DNA of 63,932 bases. It comes from Enterobacter soli ATCC BAA-2102. GTDB lineage: Bacteria; Pseudomonadota; Gammaproteobacteria; Enterobacterales; Enterobacteriaceae. The notes beneath the pieces are model-generated. The model worked only from the letters and a program-made list of their open reading frames with translations, had not been told where the DNA came from and ran no database searches. The stretch lies in NCBI RefSeq assembly GCF_001654845.1, contig NZ_LXES01000012.1, positions 1 through 63,932 on the forward strand, read 5' to 3'. Below, in pieces: positions 18,110 to 27,949 of the stretch (within the stretch, counting starts at the first letter, position 1; each line of letters begins with the position of its first letter). Position numbers and translations under genes: made by a program.

Positions 18110-18135
18110 ACCCGCCCGGACGCCCGGGCGGTGGG
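18110..18135 (-). promoter_or_regulatory. GC-rich hairpin between livK and livH
   Basis: On the minus strand CCGCCCGG and CCGGGCGGG form a very stable stem with a short loop directly after the livK stop. It has no T run, so it is more likely an RNA-stability or partial attenuation element than a full terminator. It would let the binding protein be made in excess over LivHMGF. Confidence 0.6.
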
Positions 18136-18139
18136 ATAA

Positions 18140-19249
18140 TTATTTGGCGACCGAAGACGAACCGTCGGCGTGCCACTTAAAGACACCAAACTCAAATCCC
18201 TTCAGATCGCCTTTCTCATCCCAGTTCAGCGGCCCAATCACGGTGTTCGCCCCGTGCGCTTTTAAATCTTTCACTAAATCCAGCGGTTCTTTGCTGCCGG
18301 TACGTTCCAGTGCGGTTGCCAGAGACTGCACGGCAGCATAGGTGATCCACACATACGGACCGCTCGGATCTTTCTTCTGCGCTTTGAGTGCATCTACGAT
18401 AGTCTTATTCGCCGGATCCTGGTCATAGCGTTTTGGCATCGTCACCAGCATCCCTTCCGCCGCATCACCTGCGATGTTAGAGAGTGACGCGTTGCCTACC
18501 CCTTCCGGGCCCATAAACTGGGTTTTCAGACCGGTGCCGCGCGCCTGGCGTAACATCTGGCCCATTTCCGGGTAGTAGCCACCGTAATAGACGAAGTCGA
18601 TATTTTCTTTTTGCAGACGGGCAATCAGCGCGGAGAAGTCTTTCTCACCTGCGGTAATGCCATCAAAGAACACAATGTTCGCGCCGCCTTTTTTCAGGCC
18701 ATCCTGTACGGAGCGCGCAAGGCCTTCGCCGTATTGCTGCTTGTCATGAATAATGGCAATGCGCTTTGGCTTGACGTTTTCGAGGATAAATTTGGCGGCC
18801 GTTGGCCCCTGGGAGGAGTCCAGACCGGCGGTACGCATGATGTGCTGGTAACCGCGCTGAGTCAGTTCCGGGTTCGTCGCACCAGGAGTAATCATCAGAA
18901 TGCCTTCGTCTTCATAGATATCAGACGCAGGTTGTGTGGATGAGGAGCAAAGATGGCCGATGACGTACTGAATGCCGTCGTTAACGATTTTGTTGGCGAC
19001 CGCGACAGCTTGTTTCGGATCGCAGGCATCGTCATATTCCACCCCGACCAGTTTGTCGCCCTTGATACCGCCTTTGGCATTGATGTCTTTAATCGCCTGG
19101 CGCGCGCCGTTGAACTCCATATCGCCCCACTGGGCAACCGGACCGGACATTGCGCCTACCACAGCAACTTTAATATCTTCCGCCATAGCTGCATGTGAAA
19201 TCGCCAGTGCAACTATCCCCGCGATTAACGTCTTCGCGTTCCTTTTCAT
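18140..19249 (-). CDS. livK: Leucine-specific binding protein LivK
   Basis: Periplasmic leucine receptor of the LS system. The signal peptide [23 protein letters not shown] precedes mature [20 protein letters not shown]. The length of 369 residues matches E. coli. The conserved [21 protein letters not shown] ligand region is present, with the cysteine pair in [16 protein letters not shown]. It is about as close to LivJ (20163-21263) as expected for the known duplicate pair. The start is the ATG at 19249; the extension to 19309 is upstream non-coding DNA. A five-codon mini-ORF ends on this start codon. Confidence 0.95.
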   Translation of the reverse strand: MKRNAKTLIAGIVALAISHAAMAEDIKVAVVGAMSGPVAQWGDMEFNGARQAIKDINAKGGIKGDKLVGVEYDDACDPKQAVAVANKIVNDGIQYVIGHLCSSSTQPASDIYEDEGILMITPGATNPELTQRGYQHIMRTAGLDSSQGPTAAKFILENVKPKRIAIIHDKQQYGEGLARSVQDGLKKGGANIVFFDGITAGEKDFSALIARLQKENIDFVYYGGYYPEMGQMLRQARGTGLKTQFMGPEGVGNASLSNIAGDAAEGMLVTMPKRYDQDPANKTIVDALKAQKKDPSGPYVWITYAAVQSLATALERTGSKEPLDLVKDLKAHGANTVIGPLNWDEKGDLKGFEFGVFKWHADGSSSVAK

Positions 19250-19672
19250 CTCTGAATCCCCATTCGTGATGTTATGTATATATTTTGTTTTATTATGGTT
19301 AAAAAGCATTCTGTACTTTTAATGAACAACGCTATTTTTACCAGTGCCTTTAATGGTTTAGCGCAGTTTTTTGTCAAAAACCAGACTAAAATCTCTATTT
19401 TTCAGGCGATTAAGCAAAGATAATATTCTGAAATCAGGCAGAGATAAACAAATAAAAGTACGGTTTGCAGCATAAAATAACGGTACAAAGCGCCGAATAA
19501 AACACTGCTATTTAGGTTAAAATTCTGCTTGTTTTTCGATCCATGCGTTTTCGAACTGCACATTGTGACGCCGAAAAACTAATCGCCTGGTAAATGGTTT
19601 AATAAGAGGAAGCCGCTGGCTGAATAAATTGAGTACACTGCCCGTACTCTTTTTGATTTGGACAAGCAGCTA
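19250..19672. promoter_or_regulatory. AT-rich divergent region between livK and panM
   Basis: No gene is seen in these 420 bases. The first 250 are strongly AT-rich with many A/T tracts, which is what a leucine/Lrp-controlled liv promoter region looks like in E. coli. No single operator stands out to me. The panM end carries the small hairpin listed separately. Confidence 0.5.
19631..19654 (+). terminator. Small hairpin plus T run just before panM
   Basis: GAGTAC (19631-19636) pairs with GTACTC (19644-19649) around a seven-base loop and is followed by five T, 18 bases before the panM start codon. It has the form of a weak intrinsic terminator or attenuator in the panM leader. The stem is only six base pairs, so the effect may be modest. 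Confidence 0.4.
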
Positions 19673-20056
19673 ATGAAACTGACTATCATCCGTCTGGTGA
19701 CCTTTAGCGATCAGGATCATATCGACCTGGGCAAGATCTGGCCGGAATATTCCCCTTCGTCACTGACCGTTGACGAGACGCACCGTATTTATGCCGCACG
19801 CTTTAACGAGCGTCTGCTCGCCGCCGTGCGCGTGACGCTGAGCGGGACAGAAGGGGCGCTCGATTCCCTGCGCGTGCGTGACGTCACCCGCCGTCGCGGT
19901 GTGGGGCAGTATTTAATTGAAGAAGTGATCCGCGAAAACCCGAGCGTGACCTCCTGGTGGATGGCCGACGTGGGCGTAGAAGACCGCAGCGTGATGGCCG
20001 CGTTTATGCAGGCGTTAGGGTTTACGGCGCAGGAAAATGGGTGGGAAAAGCGCTAG
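19673..20056 (+). CDS. panM: PanD maturation/regulatory factor PanM
   Basis: GNAT-fold protein (formerly YhhK) that triggers self-cleavage of PanD, the aspartate decarboxylase that makes beta-alanine for pantothenate. In the presence of CoA it also limits that pathway. The 127 residues, start MKLTIIRLVTFSDQD and the CoA-binding stretch RDVTRRRGVGQYLIEEV match E. coli. The start is the ATG at 19673; a TTG at 19658 is in frame but lies right behind the hairpin. The ribosome site is weak. Confidence 0.93.
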   Translation: MKLTIIRLVTFSDQDHIDLGKIWPEYSPSSLTVDETHRIYAARFNERLLAAVRVTLSGTEGALDSLRVRDVTRRRGVGQYLIEEVIRENPSVTSWWMADVGVEDRSVMAAFMQALGFTAQENGWEKR

Positions 20057-20091
20057 GTTTCTCTTGTGCGGCCTGATATGTGCGGCCTGAT

Positions 20092-20124
20092 GCCCTCACC
20101 CCGGCCCTCTCCCAAGAGGGAGAA
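20092..20124. repeat. CCCTCACCC/CTCTCCC palindrome
   Basis: A short copy, CCCTCACCCCGGCCCTCTCCC with AGAGGGAGA, between the convergent panM and livJ genes, next to the livJ terminator. Confidence 0.65.
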
Positions 20125-20128
20125 CACA

Positions 20129-20158
20129 TAAAAAAAGGCAACTTACGTTGCCTTTTTT
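20129..20158. terminator. Bidirectional terminator between livJ and panM
   Basis: AAAAAAAGGCAAC pairs with GTTGCCTTTTTT around a four-base loop. The stem is flanked by A and T runs on both sides, so it can end both livJ (minus) and panM (plus). Confidence 0.85.
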
Positions 20159-20162
20159 GCTT

Positions 20163-21263
20163 TTATTTGGCGTCAGTCGCCGTACCGTTTGCGTGCCAGT
20201 CAAACACGCCGAACTCGAAGCCTTTCAGATCGCCCTTCTCATCCCATGACAGCGGTCCCATAACGGTATTTACGGTATTCGCTTTCAGGTATTTCGCGAT
20301 TTCAGCCGGATCGGCTGACTGGTTCAGGCCCGCCTGCAATGATTGCAGTGCCGCGTAGGTGGTCCAGACGAACGCACCACTTGGATCCTGTTTCTTCGCT
20401 TTGATGGCGTCTACGATTGGTTTGTTCGCAGGAACCTGGTCGTAGTTCTTCGGTTTGGTCACCAGCAGGCCTTCAGCAGACTCACCAGCGATGTTAGACA
20501 GAGACACGTTTGCCACACCTTCTGGACCCATGAACTGAGTTTTCAGGCCGGCAGCACGTGCCTGGCGCAGGATCTGGCCCATTTCCGGGTGGTAGCCACC
20601 GTAGTAAACGAAGTCGATATTCTCTTTCTTCAGACGCGCCACCAGCGTGGAGAAGTCCTTCTCACCGGCAGTGATACCGTCGAAGAACACCACGTTAGCG
20701 TTCGCTTTCTTCAGGTTGTCCTGTACGGCACGCGCCAGGCCTTCACCGTATTGCTGTTTATCGTGAACGATCGCGATACGCTGCGGCTTCACTTTTTCCA
20801 GAATGTATTTCGCTGCGGTTGGGCCCTGGTCAGAGTCCAGACCGGTGGTACGCAGGGTCAGCTTATAGCCACGCGCGGTCAGTTCCGGTGCAGTTGCCGC
20901 CGGGGTGATCATCAGAATACCTTCGTCTTCGTAGATATCAGACGCTGGCTGAGTGGAAGAGGAGCACAGGTGGCCGATAACGTATTTAATCCCGTCGTTT
21001 ACCACTTTGTTCGCAACAGCTACCGCTTGTTTCGGATCGCAGGCATCGTCATATTTTACGATTTGCAGTTTTTCGCCTTTGATACCGCCCTTGGCATTAA
21101 TGTCTGCAACCGCTTGTTCTGCGCCAGTGAACTCCTGGTCGCCGTATTGTGCTACCGGACCGGACATTGCGCCGACAACAGCCACTTTAATATCTGCATG
21201 AGCCATCGTGCTGAATGCCAACGCGATACATCCTGCCAGTAACGCTTTACCCTTCTTGTTCAT
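20163..21263 (-). CDS. livJ: Leu/Ile/Val-binding protein LivJ
   Basis: Periplasmic receptor that feeds leucine, isoleucine and valine to LivHMGF. The signal peptide [23 protein letters not shown] precedes mature [20 protein letters not shown]. The 366 residues are one fewer than in E. coli. The gene is monocistronic, transcribed apart from livKHMGF with panM between, as in E. coli. The ATG at 21263 is chosen by homology. An in-frame ATG five codons upstream (MGILR) shares its ATGGGGATT with the region in front of livK. The extension to 21416 is non-coding. Confidence 0.95.
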   Translation of the reverse strand: MNKKGKALLAGCIALAFSTMAHADIKVAVVGAMSGPVAQYGDQEFTGAEQAVADINAKGGIKGEKLQIVKYDDACDPKQAVAVANKVVNDGIKYVIGHLCSSSTQPASDIYEDEGILMITPAATAPELTARGYKLTLRTTGLDSDQGPTAAKYILEKVKPQRIAIVHDKQQYGEGLARAVQDNLKKANANVVFFDGITAGEKDFSTLVARLKKENIDFVYYGGYHPEMGQILRQARAAGLKTQFMGPEGVANVSLSNIAGESAEGLLVTKPKNYDQVPANKPIVDAIKAKKQDPSGAFVWTTYAALQSLQAGLNQSADPAEIAKYLKANTVNTVMGPLSWDEKGDLKGFEFGVFDWHANGTATDAK

Positions 21264-21458
21264 CCTGAGAATCCCCATTGTTATGGTTTTTGCAATTGTT
21301 GTGATGTTGTTGTGCGGTACATTATTTTTCTTATAGGCATAAGAAAAGCATATGATAGTTATGTTTTCGGTCACTGCCCGTACCAAAGCAGCATACTCTG
21401 CTAAAACATACCCCATTTTTATGAATTTGGAATAGCTAATTTGAAATGTATATATGCT

Positions 21459-21489
21459 AAGCCCGGCAACGTTTCGCTGCCGGGCAGTG
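21459..21489. repeat. REP-like hairpin downstream of the transaminase gene
   Basis: AAGCCCGGCAACG and CGCTGCCGGGC form a stem immediately after the stop of the 21493 gene. On the minus strand it is followed by TTAGCATATATAC. It could be a 3' end hairpin for that gene. Confidence 0.6.
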
Positions 21490-21492
21490 GCT

Positions 21493-22758
21493 TTATCGTG
21501 TCAGCGAGGCAGAGATAATATCCAGCGCTTTACGGAACTGCACTTCGGGGATGGTAAGCGGGTAAAGGAAGCGAATGACGTTGCCATACACACCGCAACT
21601 CAGCAGTAACAGGCCTTCCTGCAATGCACGCTCCTGGACCTGACGGGTAAAGTCCGGCGAAGGTTGCCCGGTTTGCGGATCGTTGAATTCCACCGCCACC
21701 ATTGAACCCTGAGCCCGGATATCGGCAATAAACGGACAATCCGCCTTCGCTTTGTTGAGCACTTCCACCAGATGATGACCAAGATGCGCCGCACGCGTGC
21801 AGAGATCTTCTTCGTCAATCACGTCCAGCACGGCATGTGCCGCGGCTATCGCCAGCGGGTTACCCGCATAGGTACCGCCCAGCCCGCCCGGCGCTGGCGC
21901 ATCCATAACCTCTGCCCGGCCAGACACTGCCGAGAGCGGCATCCCGCCCGCCAGGCTTTTCGCCATGGTGATCAGAGCTGGCTTCACGCAGTGGTGTTCC
22001 ATCGAGAAGAGTTTGCCGGTACGGGCAAACCCGGTTTGCACTTCGTCGGCGATCAGCAAAATACCGTGGGTATCGCATAATGCCCGCAGCGACTGCATGA
22101 AATCGGCAGGGGCGACGTTAAAACCGCCCTCTCCCTGCACCGGCTCAAGAATAATGGCGGCAACCTGGTCCGGGGCAATATCCGCTTTGAAGATACGCTC
22201 GACGCTGTTTAACGCTTCCTGGCTGCTCACGCCGTGAAGTGCATTGGGATATTGTGCGTGGTAAATCGAGCCAGGGAAGGGACCAAAACCGATTTTGTAA
22301 GGCGCGACCTTGCCGGTCAACGCCATGGTCATATAGGTGCGGCCATGGAAACCGCCACCGAAGGTGATAACGCCAGGACGTTTGGTGTACGCGCGGGCAA
22401 TTTTCACCGCGTTCTCAACGGCTTCTGCGCCCGTTGAGAAGAAGGCCGTTTTTGCCGGGCCGTCAATCGGCACACGTTCGTTAATCCGTTCTGCCAGCGC
22501 CACGTAGCCTTCGTACGGTACAATTTGATATGCAGTGTGGGTAAAGGCGTGGAGCTGTTTTTCAATGGCCGCAATCACTTTCGGATGGCGATGCCCGGTA
22601 TTCAGCACGGCGATCCCGGCGGCGAAGTCGATAACCTCGTTACCTTCCACATCCCACAGCGTGGCGTTCTCTGCTTTATCGGCATAAAAGTTACACATCA
22701 CGCCGATACCGCGCGGCGTTGCCTGTAAACGCCGGTCATTCAGTTCTTTATTTTTCAC
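21493..22758 (-). CDS. 4-aminobutyrate aminotransferase, PuuE/GabT-like
   Basis: PLP-dependent class III aminotransferase of 421 residues that most likely moves the amino group of GABA to 2-oxoglutarate, giving succinate semialdehyde. It resembles PuuE closely ([28 protein letters not shown] start, [51 protein letters not shown]). The Schiff-base lysine is in [12 protein letters not shown]. In E. coli puuE is in the putrescine cluster and no transaminase lies between livJ and rpoH, so this is an extra or relocated copy. It stands alone; no puu neighbours are present. The exact substrate is inference. Confidence 0.85.
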   Translation of the reverse strand: MKNKELNDRRLQATPRGIGVMCNFYADKAENATLWDVEGNEVIDFAAGIAVLNTGHRHPKVIAAIEKQLHAFTHTAYQIVPYEGYVALAERINERVPIDGPAKTAFFSTGAEAVENAVKIARAYTKRPGVITFGGGFHGRTYMTMALTGKVAPYKIGFGPFPGSIYHAQYPNALHGVSSQEALNSVERIFKADIAPDQVAAIILEPVQGEGGFNVAPADFMQSLRALCDTHGILLIADEVQTGFARTGKLFSMEHHCVKPALITMAKSLAGGMPLSAVSGRAEVMDAPAPGGLGGTYAGNPLAIAAAHAVLDVIDEEDLCTRAAHLGHHLVEVLNKAKADCPFIADIRAQGSMVAVEFNDPQTGQPSPDFTRQVQERALQEGLLLLSCGVYGNVIRFLYPLTIPEVQFRKALDIISASLTR

Positions 22759-22844
22759 CCTGTCCCCCTGAGAAAGTCGCCTGCTTAGCGCATCAGTAAG
22801 TGTTTGCCAGGGGGGAGGAATTCGCCAGAGGAGGCGCTAAAAAA

Positions 22845-22878
22845 ACAAAACCCCCGGATTCACATCCAGGGGTTATCG
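22845..22878 (-). terminator. rpoH terminator
   Basis: On the minus strand AACCCCTGGATGTG and AATCCGGGGGTT form a stem followed by TTGTTTTTTT, about 20 bases after the rpoH stop. It is a good intrinsic terminator. Confidence 0.85.
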
Positions 22879-22893
22879 GGTACTTCGCGAGGA

Positions 22894-23751
22894 TTACGCT
22901 TCGATAGCGGCGCGAAGTTTTTTCATGGCATTCTTTTCAAGCTGACGAACACGTTCAGCGGAGACACCGTAGCGGTCGGCCAGTTCCTGCAATGTGGACT
23001 TGTTATCTTCGTCCAGCCAGCGGGCGCGGATGATATCCTGGCTACGCTCATCGAGGCCTTCCATCGCATGAGTCAGTTTGTTTGCGGCCTGGTCTTCCCA
23101 GTTGTCCTCTTCAATGCCATCAGCAAAGTTGGAGGATTTATCCTGAAGATACAGAACCGGTGCCATCGGCTGGCTGTCAGACACATCGTCGTCAGAAGAC
23201 ATGTCAAAGGTCATGTCCTGAGCGGCCATGCGAGACTCCATCTCACGCACATCTTTGCTGGACACACCCAGCTCACGCGCCACCATTTCAACTTCATCCT
23301 GATTGAACCAGCCCAGACGCTGCTTGGTTTTACGCAGGTTGAAGAACAGTTTGCGTTGCGCTTTTGTCGTGGCGACTTTCACGATACGCCAGTTACGCAG
23401 GACGTATTCGTGAATTTCAGCTTTGATCCAGTGTACGGCGAAGGAGACGAGTCGCACACCCACTTCCGGGTTAAAGCGTCGTACTGCCTTCATCAGGCCG
23501 ATGTTACCTTCCTGAATCAAGTCCGCCTGCGGCAGGCCGTAGCCCGCATAATTACGAGCAACGTGAACAACAAAGCGCAGGTGAGACAGGATCAGCGTCT
23601 TAGCTGCTTCCAGATCGCCCTGGTAATGCAGCTTTTCAGCAAGCTCCTTTTCTTCCTCGGCCGTTAACATCGGCCAGGTGTTTGCAGCCCGGATGTAAGA
23701 TTCCAGGTTACCAACAGGGGCTAAAGCTAAAGTTTGCATTTCTTTGGTCAT
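22894..23751 (-). CDS. rpoH: Heat-shock sigma factor RpoH (sigma 32)
   Basis: Sigma factor that directs RNA polymerase to chaperone and protease genes. Region 2 ([22 protein letters not shown]) is present, as is the sigma-32-specific RpoH box [17 protein letters not shown]. The region 4.2 helix-turn-helix ([28 protein letters not shown]) ends the protein. It has 285 residues, one more than E. coli owing to a small change near [12 protein letters not shown]. Control is expected at synthesis (mRNA thermosensor in the early coding region), stability (DnaK/FtsH) and the multiple promoters upstream. Downstream of ftsYEX on the same strand but separated by a hairpin. Confidence 0.97.
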   Translation of the reverse strand: MTKEMQTLALAPVGNLESYIRAANTWPMLTAEEEKELAEKLHYQGDLEAAKTLILSHLRFVVHVARNYAGYGLPQADLIQEGNIGLMKAVRRFNPEVGVRLVSFAVHWIKAEIHEYVLRNWRIVKVATTKAQRKLFFNLRKTKQRLGWFNQDEVEMVARELGVSSKDVREMESRMAAQDMTFDMSSDDDVSDSQPMAPVLYLQDKSSNFADGIEEDNWEDQAANKLTHAMEGLDERSQDIIRARWLDEDNKSTLQELADRYGVSAERVRQLEKNAMKKLRAAIEA

Positions 23752-23782
23752 TCATTCCTCTCAATGTTTCTTCTGGTCCAGG

Positions 23783-23791
23783 TTATCCCCA
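23783..23791 (+). promoter_or_regulatory. DnaA-box-like site near rpoH start
   Basis: TTATCCCCA, one mismatch from the DnaA box, about 30 bases upstream of the rpoH start. E. coli rpoH carries two DnaA boxes over its promoters, and this is probably the counterpart of the second. Confidence 0.5.
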
Positions 23792-23846
23792 TCAGGCAAC
23801 AACCATGCCAAAGCGTTTGAGCAACGAGATTAGCATTCACTCTTTT

Positions 23847-23875
23847 ATCAGACAGTGATTTTATCCACAAGTTCC
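23847..23875 (-). promoter_or_regulatory. rpoH sigma-E promoter (P3) overlapping a DnaA box
   Basis: On the minus strand GGAACTT (23875-23869) and TCTGAT (23852-23847) are separated by 16 bases and match the sigma-E consensus and the P3 promoter of E. coli rpoH. A perfect DnaA box TTATCCACA (23861-23869) sits inside the spacer and touches the -35. Envelope or extreme heat stress should therefore raise rpoH transcription, with DnaA able to repress it. Confidence 0.85.
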
Positions 23876-23950
23876 AGGTGCAACGGTGAATAAATTACGC
23901 ACAAAATGTGACATGGAGATGATAATGCGGGGGAAGAGAAAACAGGGACT

Positions 23951-23986
23951 CTTTCCCTGCAAGCGAACAACTCGGTGCAGGGAAAG
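23951..23986. terminator. Hairpin between ftsX and rpoH
   Basis: A perfect 10-base inverted repeat, CTTTCCCTGC and GCAGGGAAAG, lies 18 bases after the ftsX stop. On the minus strand it is followed by AGTCCCTGTTTTC. It probably ends or attenuates the ftsYEX transcript before rpoH. Confidence 0.65.
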
Positions 23987-24003
23987 ATTATATCACGCTT
24001 TTA

Positions 24004-25059
24004 TTATTCGGGAGTAAAGTGGCGTAAATGTTGAACCGTCGCCAGCCATGCCGCTACCCAGCCGATCATAGAGCAAACCAGCAGTAACAGCAGGCACTCA
24101 TCGAACCCTAAGCCACTGATATTAAACTTGGTTCCAAAAACCTGCGCCACTTCGATCACGGCAGATGACAGCCGCATCACCAAAATTTCTGACAATATCA
24201 ATGAAAGAAATGCGCCAGAAAAGCCCAGTAATGCGCCGCCGTACAGGAACGGACGAAGGATAAATCCATCCGTGGCACCAATCAGTTTTTGCACGTTGAT
24301 GGTGTCCCGGCGGGCAAAGATGCTCAGGCGCACGCTGTTACCGATGACGAGGAAGACCGCAGCCACCATCAGCACACCGATCATTGCCGACACACGGCCA
24401 ACCAGCCCGGTCAGGGCTGACAACCGCGCGAACCAGCTGTCGTCCATCCGCACTTCATCAATCCCCTTAATGCGCGAAATACGGTCACGCAGGGTATTCA
24501 GGGATTCTGTTCCCTGGAAATCGAGCTTCGGGTTCACCACGGCTACGGCAGGCAACGGGTTCTCTTCGAGCATATCCAGCGCACCGCCAAACCCGGACCA
24601 GTTGCGGAACTCACCCAGCGCCTCTTCGCGCGAAAGATAGTTCACCTTATCAACGCCCTGCTCAGCCTGGATCTGCCCCACCACCTGCGCTGCCGCGTTA
24701 TCGTCGAGCGCTTTATCCAGATACACGGTGATTTGCGGTGAAGGGTAATACTGCGAAGCCGCCTGATTCACGTTCTTGTAGACCATGTAGCAAACGCTTG
24801 GCAGCGTCAGGGAGATGGCGATCACCATCACCGTCAGGAACGTGGCCAGTGGTTTGCTTTTCAGATCCTGCAACGCACCGTGGAAAGCGTAGCGTACCTG
24901 CTCGTTGAAAACGTTGGTTTTACGCGAGTTCGGTTTTGGCGCAGCTTTCGCACGCTTTGGCGTATTGCGGTTGTTATCCCCGCCGCCCTGCGGTTTGCGG
25001 AACCTGTCAAAGCGGTTCCCGAACTGCCGAATCTGGTTTATTGCGTCACGCTTATTCAC
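24004..25059 (-). CDS. ftsX: Cell-division protein FtsX
   Basis: Inner-membrane partner of FtsE in the divisome. FtsEX controls EnvC and so switches on the amidases that split septal peptidoglycan. The 351-residue protein has a basic cytoplasmic N-terminus ([20 protein letters not shown]), a first membrane segment ([20 protein letters not shown]), a periplasmic domain to about residue 220, and three C-terminal membrane segments. It overlaps ftsE by eight bases. Confidence 0.96.
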   Translation of the reverse strand: MNKRDAINQIRQFGNRFDRFRKPQGGGDNNRNTPKRAKAAPKPNSRKTNVFNEQVRYAFHGALQDLKSKPLATFLTVMVIAISLTLPSVCYMVYKNVNQAASQYYPSPQITVYLDKALDDNAAAQVVGQIQAEQGVDKVNYLSREEALGEFRNWSGFGGALDMLEENPLPAVAVVNPKLDFQGTESLNTLRDRISRIKGIDEVRMDDSWFARLSALTGLVGRVSAMIGVLMVAAVFLVIGNSVRLSIFARRDTINVQKLIGATDGFILRPFLYGGALLGFSGAFLSLILSEILVMRLSSAVIEVAQVFGTKFNISGLGFDECLLLLLVCSMIGWVAAWLATVQHLRHFTPE

Positions 25060-25717
25060 CGAGGCCTCCGTGCAAATGACCGTCGCTCAGGGTCAGCATC
25101 CGGTACGAACGACGGGAGATAAGCCCGATGTCGTGCGTTGCCATCAATACTGTCACCCCAACGCGGTTAAATTCCTCAAACAGACGCAAGATCCCTTCCG
25201 ACAGGGCATCGTCCAGGTTACCGGTAGGTTCATCCGCCAGCAGCACGGCAGGTTTGTTCACCACCGCGCGGGCGATACCCACACGCTGCTGTTCACCGCC
25301 AGAGAGCTGAATCGGGAAGTTCTTCGCTTTGTCCAGCAGCCCGACTTTATCCAGCGCCGCCGATACACGACGACGAATATCATCATAGCTGGCACCGGCA
25401 ATGATCAGTGGGATCGCCACGTTATCAAATACGGTGCGATCCATCAGCAGGTGGTGATCCTGGAAAATCATACCGATCTGGCGACGCAGGAACGGCACCT
25501 CACGGTTTTTCAGGCGGCTAATGTCATGGCCGCTGAAATAGATTTTCCCGGCGCTTGGCCGTTCGATCCCACAGATAAGCTTGAGCAGGGTACTTTTCCC
25601 CGCGCCGGAATGGCCGGTCAGAAATGCCATCTCGCCCGGTTGCAGGTGGAAGGTTACCCCCTGCAACGCTTGTCTCCCACCGAGATAGGCCTTGCTGACG
25701 TGTTCAAAGCGAATCAT
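25052..25717 (-). CDS. ftsE: Cell-division ATPase FtsE
   Basis: ABC-type ATPase that, with FtsX, couples division to peptidoglycan hydrolysis. Walker [10 protein letters not shown], signature [15 protein letters not shown] and Walker [13 protein letters not shown] are intact; 221 residues. It starts two bases after the ftsY stop and overlaps ftsX, so ftsYEX is one operon. Confidence 0.96.
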   Translation of the reverse strand: MIRFEHVSKAYLGGRQALQGVTFHLQPGEMAFLTGHSGAGKSTLLKLICGIERPSAGKIYFSGHDISRLKNREVPFLRRQIGMIFQDHHLLMDRTVFDNVAIPLIIAGASYDDIRRRVSAALDKVGLLDKAKNFPIQLSGGEQQRVGIARAVVNKPAVLLADEPTGNLDDALSEGILRLFEEFNRVGVTVLMATHDIGLISRRSYRMLTLSDGHLHGGLGE

Positions 25718-25719
25718 TG

Positions 25720-27222
25720 TTAATCCTCTCGGGCAAATAATGCCTCAATAAAGTCGTCCGCTTTAAACGGACGTAAATCCTCAATACGCTCGCCCACACC
25801 GATATAACGGATAGGAATGCCGAACTGATCTGCCACGGAGAAGATCACCCCGCCTTTGGCTGTACCGTCCAGCTTGGTCAGCGTAATCCCTGTCAGCCCT
25901 ACCGCCTCATGGAACAGTTTCGCCTGACTAATGGCATTCTGCCCGGTGCTGGCATCGATAGTCAGCATAATTTCATGCGGTGCTTCATCGTCCAGCTTCT
26001 TCATGACGCGAACGATTTTCTTCAGTTCTTCCATCAGGTGCGATTTGTTCTGCAAACGCCCTGCGGTATCGGCAATCAGCACATCCACATTACGCGCTTT
26101 GGCCGCCTGAATGGCGTCAAAGATAACGGACGCAGAATCTGCCCCCGTGTGCTGCGCAATGACCGGGATGTTGTTGCGCTGACCCCAGACCTGTAACTGC
26201 TCCACCGCTGCCGCACGGAAGGTGTCACCTGCCGCCAGCATCACCGATTTACCCTGCTGCTCGAACTGACGCGCCAGCTTGCCGATGGTGGTGGTTTTAC
26301 CCACGCCGTTAACGCCAACCATCAGAATAACAAACGGTGTTTTGCCTTCAATATTAAGCGGTTCATCAACTTTTGCGAGAATTTCGCCCATCTCGTCTTT
26401 CAGCAGGCCGTACAGCGCTTCGGCATCACGCAGCTGTTTGCGGCTCGCGCCTTCCGTCAGGCTGGTGATGATTTTACGGGTGGTTTCGACACCAACGTCC
26501 GCAATCAGCAGTTGCTCTTCCAGCTCTTCAAACAGATCATCGTCGATCTTCTTGCCGCGGAAAAGACTGATAAATCCGGAACCTAAGTTTTCTTTGGTTT
26601 TTAACAGGCTGCGTTTCAGACGCGCGAAGAAACCTTCTTTAGTCGGTTTTTCTTGCTCCTGAGCCACGTCGTCTTCTGCCTGCTCTTCCTCCGGCACGAC
26701 GATAACCGCTTCTTCTGCGGCTTCTGCGGCCAGTGCCTGCGCTTCCAGCTCTTCATCAGTGAGTTCTGGCTCGAGCTCTGCTTCTTCTTCCACCGCCTCA
26801 ACAATTTCAACGGTTTCTGCTTCTGCCTGCCACTCTTCTGGGGCGATCTCTTCGGCTTTCACCTCTTCCGGCAGCGGTAACTCTTCATGCTCAACAACCG
26901 CCTGAGGCGCTTCTTCAATAGTTTCTTCACGCTCAGCGTCAACCTGAAGGGCTTCAGGTGCCTCTTCCACCGCTACGGGCTCTGGCTTCTCGCTTTCCTG
27001 AACCTGTTCGGTGACATCCACAATCTCTTCAGCAAAGGCTTCTGTCTCTTCTTTGCTGTGCGAATGTTCTTCCGCTTCTACAACTGCGGCGGTTTCGACA
27101 GGCGTTTCAGCCGACGAATGCTCTTCAACCGCCTGTTGTTCTTCGGTTTTCTGTTCTGTTTCTTGCTCTTTTTCACCGAAGCCCAGCCAGGAAAAGAAGC
27201 CACGTTTTTTTTGTTTTGCCAT
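25720..27222 (-). CDS. ftsY: Signal recognition particle receptor FtsY
   Basis: GTPase that receives ribosome-SRP complexes at the membrane for co-translational insertion. The first 200 residues are an acidic, glutamate-rich A domain typical of enterobacteria. The NG domain follows, with P-loop GVNGVGKTTTIGKLA, DTFRAAAVEQL, DTAGRLQNKSHLMEEL and TKLDGTAKGG. The length is 500 residues (E. coli 497). First gene of ftsYEX; divergent from rsmD. Confidence 0.97.
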   Translation of the reverse strand: MAKQKKRGFFSWLGFGEKEQETEQKTEEQQAVEEHSSAETPVETAAVVEAEEHSHSKEETEAFAEEIVDVTEQVQESEKPEPVAVEEAPEALQVDAEREETIEEAPQAVVEHEELPLPEEVKAEEIAPEEWQAEAETVEIVEAVEEEAELEPELTDEELEAQALAAEAAEEAVIVVPEEEQAEDDVAQEQEKPTKEGFFARLKRSLLKTKENLGSGFISLFRGKKIDDDLFEELEEQLLIADVGVETTRKIITSLTEGASRKQLRDAEALYGLLKDEMGEILAKVDEPLNIEGKTPFVILMVGVNGVGKTTTIGKLARQFEQQGKSVMLAAGDTFRAAAVEQLQVWGQRNNIPVIAQHTGADSASVIFDAIQAAKARNVDVLIADTAGRLQNKSHLMEELKKIVRVMKKLDDEAPHEIMLTIDASTGQNAISQAKLFHEAVGLTGITLTKLDGTAKGGVIFSVADQFGIPIRYIGVGERIEDLRPFKADDFIEALFARED

Positions 27223-27349
27223 CTGCGACTACACTCCTCGCGGCGCTATATACATGGAAGCTAAAAAAATGATGAAATAGTCTATCACTTAACTTAATTA
27301 ACATCATCGCCTGCAATCGCAGGCCAATTGTTAGCAGAGCTTTCCTGAA

Positions 27350-27949
27350 ATGAAGAAAACTACCCGCCAGGCCGGGCAAATTCGTATTATCGGCGGTCAG
27401 TGGCGAGGCCGGAAATTACCGGTGCCGGACAGCCCCGGTTTGCGCCCAACGACTGACCGCGTAAGAGAAACCCTGTTCAACTGGCTGGCGCCTTCAATGG
27501 TGGATGCCCGCTGCCTCGACTGCTTCGCCGGGAGCGGAGCATTAGGTCTTGAAGCACTGTCGCGCTATGCCGCCAGCGCCACGCTGCTCGAAATGGAACG
27601 AGGTGTTGCTCAGCTACTTCAGCAAAATCTGGCGACCCTGAAAGCCGCCAATGCCAAAGTGGTGAACACCAACACCCTTTCCTTCCTGTCCCAACCGGGA
27701 ACGCCGCATGATGTGGTATTTGTAGATCCGCCGTTCCGTAAGGGACTGCTGGAAGAGACGCTCGCGCTGCTTGAAAACAACGGCTGGCTGGCTGACGGCG
27801 CGCTGATCTACGTAGAAAGCGAAGTCGAAAACGGTTTACCGCCAGTGCCTGTTTACTGGGATCTACACCGTGAAAAGGTCGCAGGCCAGGTGGCCTATCG
27901 TCTGTATCACCGACAAGTACAAGGGGAATCCGATGCCGATACTGATTAA
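27350..27949 (+). CDS. rsmD: 16S rRNA m2G966 methyltransferase RsmD
   Basis: SAM-dependent enzyme that methylates the exocyclic amine of G966 in 16S rRNA. The SAM-binding motif is CLDCFAGSGALGLEAL and the catalytic motif is VDPPF; 199 residues. It is divergent from ftsY and overlaps the start of yhhL by 17 bases. Confidence 0.95.
   Translation: MKKTTRQAGQIRIIGGQWRGRKLPVPDSPGLRPTTDRVRETLFNWLAPSMVDARCLDCFAGSGALGLEALSRYAASATLLEMERGVAQLLQQNLATLKAANAKVVNTNTLSFLSQPGTPHDVVFVDPPFRKGLLEETLALLENNGWLADGALIYVESEVENGLPPVPVYWDLHREKVAGQVAYRLYHRQVQGESDADTD

Noticed and set aside
17149..18180. Long frame antisense to livH
   Set aside because: Glutamine/histidine/asparagine-rich nonsense sequence typical of the reverse of membrane-protein genes.
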